DNA of 32,798 nucleotides from Streptomyces sp. JJ36 (lineage in GTDB: Bacteria > Actinomycetota > Actinomycetes > Streptomycetales > Streptomycetaceae). The translations under genes were made by a program, and so were the position numbers. The notes under the pieces were generated by a model. It was not told the DNA's origin. It saw only the letters and a list, made by a program, of their open reading frames with translations, and searched no databases. The DNA lies in contig NZ_JACYHE010000070.1 of the NCBI RefSeq assembly GCF_021696945.1, forward strand, positions 1 to 32,798, written 5' to 3'. Shown one piece after another: positions 16,724-23,683 of the stretch (the stretch's first letter is position 1; each line of letters begins with the position of its first letter).

Positions 16724-16748
16724 GTACCCGTGGCGCGATGCGCGACAC
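16724..16748 (-). promoter_or_regulatory. sigma-B-like promoter, GTGT-N15-GGGTAC
   Basis: -35 GTGT at 16745-16748 and -10 GGGTAC at 16724-16729 on the minus strand, 32 nt before the start of the 93-residue protein gene. Fits the published S. coelicolor sigma-B consensus GNNT-N14-16-GGGTAC/T. Confidence 0.65.
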
Positions 16749-16895
16749 GACCGTCCGGGGGCCATCCGGCGCCCTGTCCCCGGTTTCCTCCGGTGGGGCG
16801 GCGGAAACCCGGGGCGCAAGCCCCGGTAAGGCCGCCCGCGGAGGCGGCCGTACCGGCCGGCCGCACAGGCAGCAGACACGGAGAAGGTGACACCC

Positions 16896-17315
16896 ATGCA
16901 GCACGACGAGTTCATCGGCCAGGTGCAGGCGCGGGCTCACCTCGACAGCCGCGGAGCGGCCGAGGGAGCGACCCGTGCCACGCTGGAGACGCTGGCGGAG
17001 CGGATCCAGGCCACGCAGGCGGAGAACCTGGCCGACCAGCTTCCGACGGAGATCGGCGAGAACCTGCGGCGGGTCGCCCTCGCCCCCGACGAGCCGGTCA
17101 CCGGAGCGCGGATGAGCCGGCAGGAGTTCTTCGACCGGGTGGCGCAGCGCGGCGGCCTGGACGGGCCGCAGGCCGTGCACGCCGCCCGCTGCGTGATGGA
17201 GGTGGTCGACGAGGCCACCACGGGCGACTTCGCCGGCAAGGTGCGCAGCTCGCTGGACGAGGAGCTCGCGGAGGTGCTGCTCTCCGGCAGCACCGGCAAG
17301 GCGGGCCGGGGCTGA
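16896..17315 (+). CDS. DUF2267 family protein
   Basis: 139 residues starting MQHDEFIGQVQARAHLDS. The pattern of an N-terminal helical repeat (RAHLDSRGAAEGATRATLETLAERI), a central LADQLP segment, then a second similar helical unit (MSRQEFFDRVAQRGGLD...AARCVMEVVDEA) is typical of DUF2267, a small cytosolic family in which the two halves resemble each other. The molecular role is unknown; members often sit among stress genes. The ATG at 16896 is preceded by GAGAAGG with 8-nt spacing; an in-frame GTG three codons earlier overlaps this site and is less likely. The upstream intergenic region contains an inverted repeat GTTTCC/GGAAAC (16783-16788, 16803-16808). It ends at a perfect hairpin facing the convergent hemerythrin gene. 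Confidence 0.88.
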   Translation: MQHDEFIGQVQARAHLDSRGAAEGATRATLETLAERIQATQAENLADQLPTEIGENLRRVALAPDEPVTGARMSRQEFFDRVAQRGGLDGPQAVHAARCVMEVVDEATTGDFAGKVRSSLDEELAEVLLSGSTGKAGRG

Positions 17316-17335
17316 CCGCCCGGCGCCGCGCGCCG

Positions 17336-17366
17336 CGCCCCGCTCCGGAGGGCCCGGAGCGGGGCG
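17336..17366. terminator. bidirectional terminator hairpin
   Basis: Perfect 13-bp stem (CGCCCCGCTCCGG / CCGGAGCGGGGCG) with a 5-nt loop, between the stop codons of the convergent DUF2267 and hemerythrin genes. Confidence 0.9.
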
Positions 17367-17434
17367 CGAGACGTTGCGGGAGCACCGCGTGCTCCCCGTG
17401 ACCGGCGTCCCGACCCCGGGAGGCGGTCCGCCGG

Positions 17435-18019
17435 TCAGCCGCCGCGACGGTGCTGGAGCTTGTCGCGGGTCCGGTCCACCACGGACGCGAACGGGCCCAC
17501 CGCCCACTGGGCGGCCGGGCGCCCGGCCGTACCCGGGTGCGGGTGCGTCGGCGCGAAACGCTCCACGGACTGCAGCCGCCGCCCCATGTGCCGCAGCTCG
17601 TCCGGGGTCCGGGAGGAGTGCACGTACGGGAACTCCTCACGCTCCTCGTGCTCGGCGTGGTCGGACACCGAGCGCTCGAACTCCTCCAGCAGGCTGTCGA
17701 ACTCGGAACTGGAGACGTCCATCTTCTCCAGTCGCGCCAGCACCTTGTTGGCCTCTTCCTCCTCGTGGTTGCGCGCCTCGGCCTCCTCCCGGCCCGCCGC
17801 CTCCTTGGCGACGGGGCGCAGGATCATCTCCTCGGCGGTCTCGTGCACCGCGAGCAGCGCTCGCAGCTCGTCGAACGCCTGCTGCTTGTGCTCTCCTTCG
17901 GCGGTCTTGACGTCCGCGAAGAGATCGCGGATCCGGGCGTGCTGCGACAGCAGGATGCCGATGACGTCGTCCTCGGGAAGCTGTGCCGCGCGCTCGCGCT
18001 CTGCCCTGGCCTCGCTCAC
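17435..18019 (-). CDS. hemerythrin HHE-domain protein
   Basis: 194 residues. The HHE cation-binding domain supplies a di-iron site: His in LLSQHARI (~27), His/Glu in AVHETAEEMIL (~58-62), His in ARNHEEEEAN (~83), and His/Glu in SDHAEHEEREEF (~120-128). The C-terminal ~60 residues (RHMGRRLQ...KLQHRRGG) are a variable basic tail. Bacterial HHE proteins bind O2 or NO or protect against oxidative stress; the exact role is unknown here. The GTG start has an AAAGGAG ribosome site. Upstream lies GATT-N14-GGGTAC, a sigma-B-like promoter, which fits a stress role. Monocistronic between a terminator and the upstream hydrolase gene. Confidence 0.92.
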   Translation of the reverse strand: MSEARAERERAAQLPEDDVIGILLSQHARIRDLFADVKTAEGEHKQQAFDELRALLAVHETAEEMILRPVAKEAAGREEAEARNHEEEEANKVLARLEKMDVSSSEFDSLLEEFERSVSDHAEHEEREEFPYVHSSRTPDELRHMGRRLQSVERFAPTHPHPGTAGRPAAQWAVGPFASVVDRTRDKLQHRRGG

Positions 18020-18107
18020 CGCAGGCTCCTTTCCGCCCGTCGCGGGCCGTTCCGCCCGTTCCGGGCCGTTCCGTACGTGCTGGGACGCCCGTGGGCACGA
18101 GCGCCGG

Positions 18108-18131
18108 GTACCCGGTCGGCGGGGCTCAATC
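18108..18131 (-). promoter_or_regulatory. sigma-B-like promoter, GATT-N14-GGGTAC
   Basis: -35 GATT at 18128-18131 and -10 GGGTAC at 18108-18113, minus strand, 89 nt upstream of the hemerythrin start. Confidence 0.7.
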
Positions 18132-18208
18132 TCACTGGCCGCTCGGATGCGCCGTGTCGCTGTCCCGGCCGGCCCGCGGCTCTTGCGCGCCGGGGCCGCG
18201 TCCGGAGA

Positions 18209-18865
18209 TCATGCGGCCCGCTCCTCGGTCATCCGCACGAACCAGTCACGTGCCTGCTCGGCGACCGCCTCCAGGGCCCCGGCCTCCTCGAAGAGGTGGC
18301 TCGCGCCCGGCACCACCTGCACCGAGTACGGCGCGGTCAGCCGGTCCGCGGCCTGCTCGTTGAGCCGCAGCACCTCCCGGTCGGCCCCACCGACCAGCAG
18401 CAGTACGGGCGCCGCGACCCGGGGCAGGGCGTCGCCGGCCAGGTCGGGCCGGCCGCCGCGGGAGACCACCGCCCGGACACGTTCGGGCCGTTCCGCGGCG
18501 GCGACGAGCGCGGCGGCGGCACCGGTGCTGGCCCCGAAGAGGCCCAGCGGCGCCGCCCCGGTGTCCGGCCGGGCGGCCAGCCAGTCGGCGGCCGCGACCA
18601 GCCGGCGGGCCAGCAGCGGGATGTCGAAGCGGTGTTCGCCGGTGGCGGCGTCGATGCGCTCCTCGTCCTCGGTGAGCAGGTCGAAGAGGAGGGTGCCCAG
18701 GCCGGCGTCGTGGAGCATGCCCGCCACGGCCCGGTTGCGCGGGCTGTGCCGGGAACTGCCGCTGCCGTGGGCGAAGGCGACCATCCCGAGGTCGCCGGCC
18801 GGTGTTTCGAGGTCCCCGGCGAGTTCGGCGCCGTCTGCGGCGATCCGTACGGCTTCGGAGGTCAT
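18209..18865 (-). CDS. alpha/beta hydrolase (dienelactone-hydrolase-like)
   Basis: 218 residues. Visible are the oxyanion strand VAFAHGSGSSRHSPRN (29-44), the nucleophile elbow LFGASTGA with S113, D162 in VGGADRE and H190 in GASHLF, a complete triad. The compact size and HGSGSS motif match small dienelactone-hydrolase-type or phosphoribosyltransferase-associated hydrolases common in actinomycetes; substrate unknown. The ATG chosen has only a weak GGGTGG site; GTG codons two to three positions upstream are alternatives that add little. GATT-N15-GGGTAC lies 49 nt upstream, so stress induction is likely. It has a Ser nucleophile, unlike the Cys enzyme at 10837-11727. Confidence 0.88.
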   Translation of the reverse strand: MTSEAVRIAADGAELAGDLETPAGDLGMVAFAHGSGSSRHSPRNRAVAGMLHDAGLGTLLFDLLTEDEERIDAATGEHRFDIPLLARRLVAAADWLAARPDTGAAPLGLFGASTGAAAALVAAAERPERVRAVVSRGGRPDLAGDALPRVAAPVLLLVGGADREVLRLNEQAADRLTAPYSVQVVPGASHLFEEAGALEAVAEQARDWFVRMTEERAA

Positions 18866-18913
18866 GGGCACCACCCCGGTGCGGGTCGGGGGCTCGCGAC
18901 GGTCCGGTGCCGG

Positions 18914-18938
18914 GTACCCGGCGTCCGCGCCGCGAATC
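18914..18938 (-). promoter_or_regulatory. sigma-B-like promoter, GATT-N15-GGGTAC
   Basis: -35 GATT at 18935-18938 and -10 GGGTAC at 18914-18919, minus strand, 49 nt before the ATG of the hydrolase gene. The -10 and its flank (GGGTACCCGG) are the same as at the hemerythrin promoter. Confidence 0.7.
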
Positions 18939-19146
18939 CGCGGGTGCCCGGGGTCGGGTGGGCGTGAGCGACCGGCGCACACGGGGTTAACCGGAGAGGC
19001 GGCGGGGAACTCGCGAGGCACGGCCGGGCACGCAGCACACGGCGAGCGTTGTCGGCTGTTTTGTCCGATCATTCCGTGTGGAAGCGGCGCGTCCGCGAAC
19101 GCCCGCGGAGCCGCGCCGCCCGGACACGCACAGAGGAGGAGCGGAC

Positions 19147-19344
19147 ATGCTGATGGCACACCCGGCCGTGCTACGGGAGCTCGTGCAGCGCTACGAGAAC
19201 CTGCTGAGCCAGGACGGCGGCGCGGCACCCCGGCAGCAGCAGGAGATCGAGGACGTCTCCTACACGCTGTGCGTGTCCACCGGGACACGGTCCGTCGAGC
19301 GGGCGCTGACGCTGGCGCGGGAGAGGATCACCGCCGCCTCGTGA
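19147..19344 (+). CDS. DUF5133 family protein
   Basis: 65 residues, MLMAHPAVLRELVQRYENLL then EIEDVSYTLCVSTGTRSVERAL. The HPAVLRxLVxRYE start and the VxYTLCVSTGTR block are the signature of DUF5133, a short family found almost only in Streptomyces relatives. Function is unknown; the single Cys in the conserved block is typical. AGGAGGAGCGGAC precedes the ATG. The next gene (ChaB) starts 22 nt after the stop, so they are probably one operon. In the 281-nt upstream gap I found an AT-richer patch around 19048-19075 but no promoter I would defend. Confidence 0.88.
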   Translation: MLMAHPAVLRELVQRYENLLSQDGGAAPRQQQEIEDVSYTLCVSTGTRSVERALTLARERITAAS

Positions 19345-19366
19345 GGCCCGCGGAAAGGTGAAGGTC

Positions 19367-19768
19367 ATGCCGGCACGAGAGGAACTGCCTTCGACGCTGC
19401 GGCGCTCCCCGGACGAGGCCCAGCGGACCTGGATCAAGGCGCACGACTCCGCCGTCGAGGAGTACGGCGAGGGCGAGCGCGCGCACCGGACGGCGTACAG
19501 CGCGCTCAAGCACAAGTTCGAGAAGGTGGGCGACCACTGGGAGCGCAAGGAGCAGGGCCGCAAGGGCCCCTCCGACCCGGGTGCCGCCCGGCCGCGGGGC
19601 CGCGGCGGACGTACCGGGGAGGGCGTCGACGAGAACGCCAGCAAGGAGCACCTGTACAGCGTGGCGCAGCGGCTTGACGTGTCGGGGCGCTCGAAGATGA
19701 ACAAGCAGGAGCTCCTGGAGGAGATCCGCAAGGCGAACCGGTCGCGCACCCGCAAGTCGCGGTCCTGA
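19367..19768 (+). CDS. ChaB-domain protein with C-terminal Rho-N-like segment
   Basis: 133 residues. The N-terminal ~65 residues match ChaB (ELPSTLRRSPDEAQRTWIKAHDSAVEEYG...AYSALKHKFEKVGDHW), a small fold once linked to the cation transporter ChaA but of unclear function in actinomycetes. After a basic Gly/Arg linker, the last ~45 residues (NASKEHLYSVAQRLDVSGRSKMNKQELLEEIRKA) look like a Rho N-terminal/SAP-like nucleic-acid-binding helix pair, ending in a basic tail (RSRTRKSRS). Start ATG 19367 uses GGAAAGG at 8-nt spacing; a GTG three codons earlier is possible. Second gene of an operon with DUF5133, ending at a 27-bp hairpin. Confidence 0.9.
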   Translation: MPAREELPSTLRRSPDEAQRTWIKAHDSAVEEYGEGERAHRTAYSALKHKFEKVGDHWERKEQGRKGPSDPGAARPRGRGGRTGEGVDENASKEHLYSVAQRLDVSGRSKMNKQELLEEIRKANRSRTRKSRS

Positions 19769-19804
19769 CGCGGCCGGTACCGGCGGCGGAGGTCCGCTCC
19801 ACGG

Positions 19805-19861
19805 CCGGACACGGCGCGGCGGGCCGGGGCCCTGGGCCCCGGCCCGCCGCGCCGTGTCCGG
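19805..19861. terminator. very strong bidirectional terminator, 27-bp perfect hairpin
   Basis: A perfect 27-bp inverted repeat with a 3-nt loop (CTG at 19832-19834) lies between the stop codons of the convergent ChaB and PepSY genes, 36 and 85 nt away. Left arm 19805-19831, right arm 19835-19861. It is much longer than the other terminator stems here (9-13 bp). Confidence 0.92.
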
Positions 19862-19946
19862 TGCCGGTTCCGCCGGCGGCCCGCCCGGACGGAAGGCGGC
19901 TGCGCCGGTGCGTGGCGGCTGAGTCCTGCCGGACACTCGGCGGGAC

Positions 19947-20690
19947 TCAGCCGGACGGGGCGGGCAACGGAGTGCGCCGCAGCACCTCGCCGGTGACGGC
20001 GTCCACGTCGTAGCGGTGGAAGTTCTCCGGGCGGATCGCCGCGACCTTCACCGTCCACACCACCCGGCCCGCCTCGCCGCGGCGCAGGTCGATCCGGGCG
20101 ACCTTGCCGAACTCCGGTTTGGTCACCTGGCGGACGGCCTCCTCCGGGAGCAGCTTCGCCTCCTCGAGCAGGGTGAGCGTCCGCTCCGAGGCCTCACCCT
20201 CGGGAGCGGGCGGCGGCTCCGGTGTGAGCGTCGCCGGGGGCGGGGTCGTCTCCGGCGGCGGGGACTCCGGCGAGGGCGTCTCCGGAGGCGGGGTCGTCTC
20301 CGGCGGCGGGGACTCCGGCGGGGGCGTCTCCGGAGGCGGGGTCGTCTCCGGCGGCGGGAGCGGCCGCCCGGTGGTCGCGGAGAGCCGGACGACGTACAGC
20401 GTGCCGTCGTCCGCGACGACCTCGCTGCGCCACACGGGCTCCCGGTCGGCGTGCCGGAGCTCCAGAGAGGTCAGCTCTCCGGTGGGGACCTCGGCGACGG
20501 AGTGCCGGATGGCCTCGTCGTACGCGATCTCGACGTCGGGGAAGACCTCCCGGGTCTGGCCCGGGACGTTCTCCGTCCCGCAGCCGGCCAGGCCCACCAG
20601 GGCCGCCAGGGCCGCGGCCGCGGCCCCTCCCCGTGCCGCACGCCCGTGCCGGACGGGCCGGGGGCCCCGGCGACGCTCCGTCTCGCTCAC
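19947..20690 (-). CDS. PepSY-domain lipoprotein with Pro-rich repeat linker
   Basis: 247 residues. An arginine-rich N-terminus and hydrophobic AAAAALAALVGLAGC give a lipoprotein signal with the lipidated Cys at C37. The first PepSY-like unit (DVEIAYDEAIRHSVAEV...LYVVRLSATTGRPL) is followed by a linker made of 16-residue repeats of TPPPETPPPESPPPE type, then a second PepSY unit (LLPEEAVRQVTKPEFGKVARIDL...YDVDAVTGEVLRR). PepSY domains bind or inhibit peptidases outside the membrane; here an extracytoplasmic anchor with two modules on a stiff spacer is likely. GTG start with GGAGAGGAGAGGACA upstream. It begins 35 nt after the GT9 stop and probably shares its transcript. Function otherwise unknown. 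Confidence 0.88.
   Translation of the reverse strand: MSETERRRGPRPVRHGRAARGGAAAAALAALVGLAGCGTENVPGQTREVFPDVEIAYDEAIRHSVAEVPTGELTSLELRHADREPVWRSEVVADDGTLYVVRLSATTGRPLPPPETTPPPETPPPESPPPETTPPPETPSPESPPPETTPPPATLTPEPPPAPEGEASERTLTLLEEAKLLPEEAVRQVTKPEFGKVARIDLRRGEAGRVVWTVKVAAIRPENFHRYDVDAVTGEVLRRTPLPAPSG
20241..20358. repeat. 48-bp tandem repeat inside the PepSY lipoprotein gene
   Basis: Units start at 20241, 20289 and 20337 (the last partial, 22 bp), exactly 48 bp apart, encoding the 16-residue Pro/Thr/Glu repeat. Because 48 is a multiple of three, copy-number change keeps the frame. Confidence 0.9.
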
Positions 20691-20725
20691 TGTCCTCTCC
20701 TCTCCGTTCGGCGCACTCCGCGTCC

Positions 20726-21748
20726 TCAGGCAGACCCTCCCGGGGCGAACTCCGCCACGGCCGCCAGCAGCTCCTCGTCCGTCACCGAATCCAGGCAGGG
20801 ATGGCCCGGCACCGGGCAGGTACGGGCCCGGGTGCCGGCGCAGGGAGCGTCCGCGCGTCCCAGCAGCACGTGCGGCACCCCGAAGGGCGCCCAGCGCCCG
20901 GCGGGCACCACGGGCGCGAAGAGGCAGACGACCGGGGTGCCGACGGCGGCCGCCAGATGGGACGGCCCGGTGTTGCCGACCACCACGGCGCGTGCCCCCG
21001 CCAGCACGCCGGCGAGCTCCCGGAAGCCCGTGCGGCCGCCGAGGTCGAGGCCGTAGCTGCCGGCGACGTCCGCGGTCAGCTCCTTCTCCGCGGGCGCCCC
21101 GGTGACCACCACCCGGTGCCCCGCCGCGTTCAGCGCGGCCACCGCCCGGGCGGCGCGCTCCGGGCTCCAGGCCCGGGCGGGCACGGCCGCCCCCGGGTGC
21201 ACCACGACGTAGGGGGCGGAGCCGGTGAGGTGGGTGGTGTCCGGTGGCGGAAGCGTGCGCAGGGCGCCGTCGTCGCCGGGCGGCAGCCGGAAGCCGGCCG
21301 CCCGGGCCAGGTCCAGCGCGGCCTCCGCCTCGTGCCGGTCCGGGGCCCGCCGGTGGCGCCGGTCCAGCAGGGCCCCCGGGTAGTGCTCGCTGTCGGCTGC
21401 GACCCAGGGGACGCCGGCCAGCTTCAGCAGCAGCGCCGCGGGCAGCGGGCTCTGGTGGTACGAGGCCAGCACCAGGGCGCGGTCGAAGCGCCCCGCCGCC
21501 ACCGTCTCCACCAGGGCGGCGGTGTCCTCCTGCCGTACGGGCGGCGGGCGCAGCCCCACCCACGGGGCGTCGTGCACCAGCACCTCGTCGACTCCGGGGA
21601 GCAGGCGCGCGGCCTGTTCGCCGAGCGGGCCGCTGAGCAGCGCGGTGCGGGCGGAGCCGTGGGCGGCGGCCCGCACGGCCGGCCCGGCCAGCAGCACGTC
21701 GCCGGCGCTGTCCAGGCGTACGACGAGGGTGCGGGGGCGGGCCGTCAC
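20726..21748 (-). CDS. glycosyltransferase family 9 protein (heptosyltransferase-like)
   Basis: 340 residues, GT-B fold. GT9 hallmarks: LVVRLDSAGDVLLAGPAVRA at the N-terminus, VVVHPGAAVPARAW (~190), VVVTGAPAEKEL (~218), and the C-terminal VVVGNTGPSHLAAAVGTPVVCLFAPVVPAGRWAPFG (~265-300) that binds the nucleotide sugar. Known members transfer heptose from ADP-heptose. The GTG start overlaps the stop of the GmhB-like gene by 4 bp (GTGA), showing coupling. In an actinomycete without LPS the acceptor would be another surface glycan or a metabolite. Other pathway genes (GmhA, HldE) are not in the window. Confidence 0.92.
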   Translation of the reverse strand: MTARPRTLVVRLDSAGDVLLAGPAVRAAAHGSARTALLSGPLGEQAARLLPGVDEVLVHDAPWVGLRPPPVRQEDTAALVETVAAGRFDRALVLASYHQSPLPAALLLKLAGVPWVAADSEHYPGALLDRRHRRAPDRHEAEAALDLARAAGFRLPPGDDGALRTLPPPDTTHLTGSAPYVVVHPGAAVPARAWSPERAARAVAALNAAGHRVVVTGAPAEKELTADVAGSYGLDLGGRTGFRELAGVLAGARAVVVGNTGPSHLAAAVGTPVVCLFAPVVPAGRWAPFGVPHVLLGRADAPCAGTRARTCPVPGHPCLDSVTDEELLAAVAEFAPGGSA

Positions 21749-22395
21749 CGGGCCCTCCGCGCGGGACCCGCCCCGGGGCGACCGGAACGCTGCCCGCGGG
21801 TGTCCTCCCCCAGCACCGCACGGACCGCGGCCAGCAGGTCCGGGGCGGTGCGCGGTGCCCGTGCGACCTCCTCGGGGCGGGTGACCGGGGTCGGCACCAG
21901 CACGCCGTGCGCTCCGGCGGACCGGGCGGCGCCCATGTCGGCGCCGATGTCACCGATCACGGCGGTGCGGTGGGGGGTGGTGCCCAGCCGGGAGCAGGCC
22001 GCGAGCACCAGTCCGGGCTCGGGCTTGCGGCAGGGGCAGCCCTCCCCCGGGGCGTGCGGGCAGACCGCCCACACGTCCAGCGGCCCGAGCAGCTCCTCGG
22101 TGCGCCGCTGCACCGCTTCGACCTGGGCCCGGGTGAGGAGCCCCCGGCCCACGCCGGACTGGTTGCTGACGACGCCCACCGCGACGCGGCGCGCGCGCAG
22201 TGTCTCCAGCGCGGCGCGGGCGGTGGGCATCAGGCGCACCCGGCCCGGGTCGCCGTTGTACGGGACGTCCTCGACCAGCGTGCCGTCGCGGTCGAAGAGC
22301 ACCGCACGCGACGCCGGGCGGCCCGGCTCGGCCGCCGGGAACAGCCAGGGGCCGCCGGTCGCGGACGGAGTACGGGAGGGGGGTGTGGTCAACAC
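21745..22395 (-). CDS. HAD phosphatase, GmhB-like (D,D-heptose 1,7-bisphosphate phosphatase)
   Basis: HAD motif I VLFDRDGTLVEDVPYNGDP, motif II VVSNQSGVGRG, the GmhB-specific zinc loop CPHAPGEGCPCRKPEPG, and motif IV AVIGDIGADMGAARSAG are all present. GmhB removes the C7 phosphate in ADP-heptose synthesis; histidinol-phosphate phosphatase is the main alternative, but the GT9 partner favours heptose. The start is uncertain: I use GTG 22395 (about 28 residues before motif I); a GTG at 22458 extends it, and neither has a clear ribosome site. The C-terminal ~25 residues are Arg/Gly-rich. It is the first gene of a coupled GmhB-GT9 unit with PepSY behind. Confidence 0.87.
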   Translation of the reverse strand: MLTTPPSRTPSATGGPWLFPAAEPGRPASRAVLFDRDGTLVEDVPYNGDPGRVRLMPTARAALETLRARRVAVGVVSNQSGVGRGLLTRAQVEAVQRRTEELLGPLDVWAVCPHAPGEGCPCRKPEPGLVLAACSRLGTTPHRTAVIGDIGADMGAARSAGAHGVLVPTPVTRPEEVARAPRTAPDLLAAVRAVLGEDTRGQRSGRPGAGPARRAR

Positions 22396-22509
22396 CGCGC
22401 CCGAGTGTCCCGGGGGCCGGTCACCAAACGTGAAGAAGGAGCGGAGTCGCGTGCACACCGCCCGGACACGGTGGCGGGGGCGCCTCGCCGGGCGGGGCGC
22501 CCCGCGTCC

Positions 22510-22704
22510 TCACCGCCCGCGGAAGACGGCCTGCTCGACCTTGTCCGGGCCGCTGAACTCCTTCTCCTCCAGATGGGAGATCCGGTCCACGAGCTGGTCG
22601 TCGGCGCCGTTCTTCCGGGCGAGCTCGGTGAGGTGCTCCCGGTCGGTGGGGTAGCTGGCGCCCTTCAGCGCGCGCTGCAGGTCGATGGGGTTGGTCTCGG
22701 CCAT
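22510..22704 (-). CDS. DUF2795 family protein
   Basis: 64 residues, MAETNPIDLQRALKGASYPTDREHL then ARKNGADDQLVDRISHL and FSGPDKVEQAV. This matches DUF2795, a short cytosolic helical family seen widely in actinomycetes, often beside stress genes; function unknown. Ribosome site GGAG 6 nt before the ATG. A GGTT-N15-GGGTAC sigma-B-like promoter lies 71 nt upstream, in the gap after the SDR gene, so it can be transcribed alone. Confidence 0.88.
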   Translation of the reverse strand: MAETNPIDLQRALKGASYPTDREHLTELARKNGADDQLVDRISHLEEKEFSGPDKVEQAVFRGR

Positions 22705-22774
22705 GGTGTGCTCCGTCGTGCTGGTCGTCACGGGTGGTCGGCCGGCCGGCCCCGTCCGGCCGGCACCTCCCGCG

Positions 22775-22799
22775 GTACCCCCGGCCGCCGGGGCCAACC
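22775..22799 (-). promoter_or_regulatory. sigma-B-like promoter, GGTT-N15-GGGTAC
   Basis: -35 GGTT at 22796-22799 and -10 GGGTAC at 22775-22780 on the minus strand, 71 nt upstream of the DUF2795 gene and downstream of the SDR stop. Confidence 0.65.
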
Positions 22800-22813
22800 G
22801 GCCGCGTCCTCCC

Positions 22814-23584
22814 TCAGGGCCAGGAGCTCTCGCTGCGCGGCACGACCACCAGCTCCGGAACCACGCTGCCGGACGGCACGGACAGCGCGTACAGCACGGT
22901 GTCCGCGACGATCTCCGGGGACTGGAGCAGCGAGGTGTCCGCATCCGGGAAGCGGTCCAGCACGAACGGCGTCTCCATGCCGCCCGCGACGACGCCGGTC
23001 ACCCCGACGCCGAGGCAGTCCCGCTGGGCCTCCTTGAAGAGCGTGTGGGTGAACGCCCGCAGTCCCGCCTTGCCGGCGGCGTACGGGCCGGCCTCGGTCC
23101 AGGTGCGGCAGGAAGCGGTCGAAAGAATGTTCACGATGTGACCGCCGCCGCGGTCGACCATGCGCCGGTAGACCTCCAGGCAGGTGTACATGGGGCCCAG
23201 CAGGTTGGTGCCGACGACCCGGGTCACCTCTTCGGCGGAGAGGTGCTCGATCGGTTTCGAGACGTCGACCGCGGCGTTGTTGACCAGGATGTCCAGCGGC
23301 TGCGGGCCGGTCTCGTCCAGCTCCCGGAACGCCCCGGCGACCGCCGCCGGGTCCCGTACGTCGAGCTCGGTGTAGAGCGCGCGGCAGCCGTCCTCCTTGA
23401 GCTCGGCGCACAGGTCCTCGGCCGTCTCCCGGCGGATGTCGGCGACGTGGACCAGTGCCCCCGCCCGGGCCAGGCGCCGGGTGATCGCGGCGCCCAGCCC
23501 CCGGGCCCCGCCGGTCACCAGCGCGTGCTTGCCCTGCAGGGCACCCTGCGCGGTCGTGGCCGTCTCGTGTGCCGTGTTCGCCAT
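22814..23584 (-). CDS. SDR-family oxidoreductase
   Basis: 256 residues, classical short-chain dehydrogenase. Cofactor motif TGGARGLG (~24-31), with Asp in HVADIRRE favouring NAD(H), NNAAV (~100), catalytic Ser in NILSTASC and Y-x-x-x-K in PYAAGKAG, and a G-G-MET segment after the sixth strand. Substrate unknown. ATG 23584 has GGAGGACTGCG upstream. GTGT-N14-GGGTAC lies between the MFS stop and this gene, so it can be induced independently; DUF2795 follows it. The final residues VVVPRSESSWP are typical for this actinomycete subgroup. Confidence 0.9.
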   Translation of the reverse strand: MANTAHETATTAQGALQGKHALVTGGARGLGAAITRRLARAGALVHVADIRRETAEDLCAELKEDGCRALYTELDVRDPAAVAGAFRELDETGPQPLDILVNNAAVDVSKPIEHLSAEEVTRVVGTNLLGPMYTCLEVYRRMVDRGGGHIVNILSTASCRTWTEAGPYAAGKAGLRAFTHTLFKEAQRDCLGVGVTGVVAGGMETPFVLDRFPDADTSLLQSPEIVADTVLYALSVPSGSVVPELVVVPRSESSWP

Positions 23585-23652
23585 CGCAGTCCTCCGCGGT
23601 GTCGTGGTCGGGCGACGGCCGCACCCGCGGAGCGGGGCGGCCGGGCCGACGA

Positions 23653-23676
23653 GTACCCGGGTACGGGCACCGACAC
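23653..23676 (-). promoter_or_regulatory. sigma-B-like promoter, GTGT-N14-GGGTAC
   Basis: -35 GTGT at 23673-23676 and -10 GGGTAC at 23653-23658, minus strand, 69 nt upstream of the SDR start and just past the MFS stop. Confidence 0.65.
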
Positions 23677-23683
23677 CTCGCGG

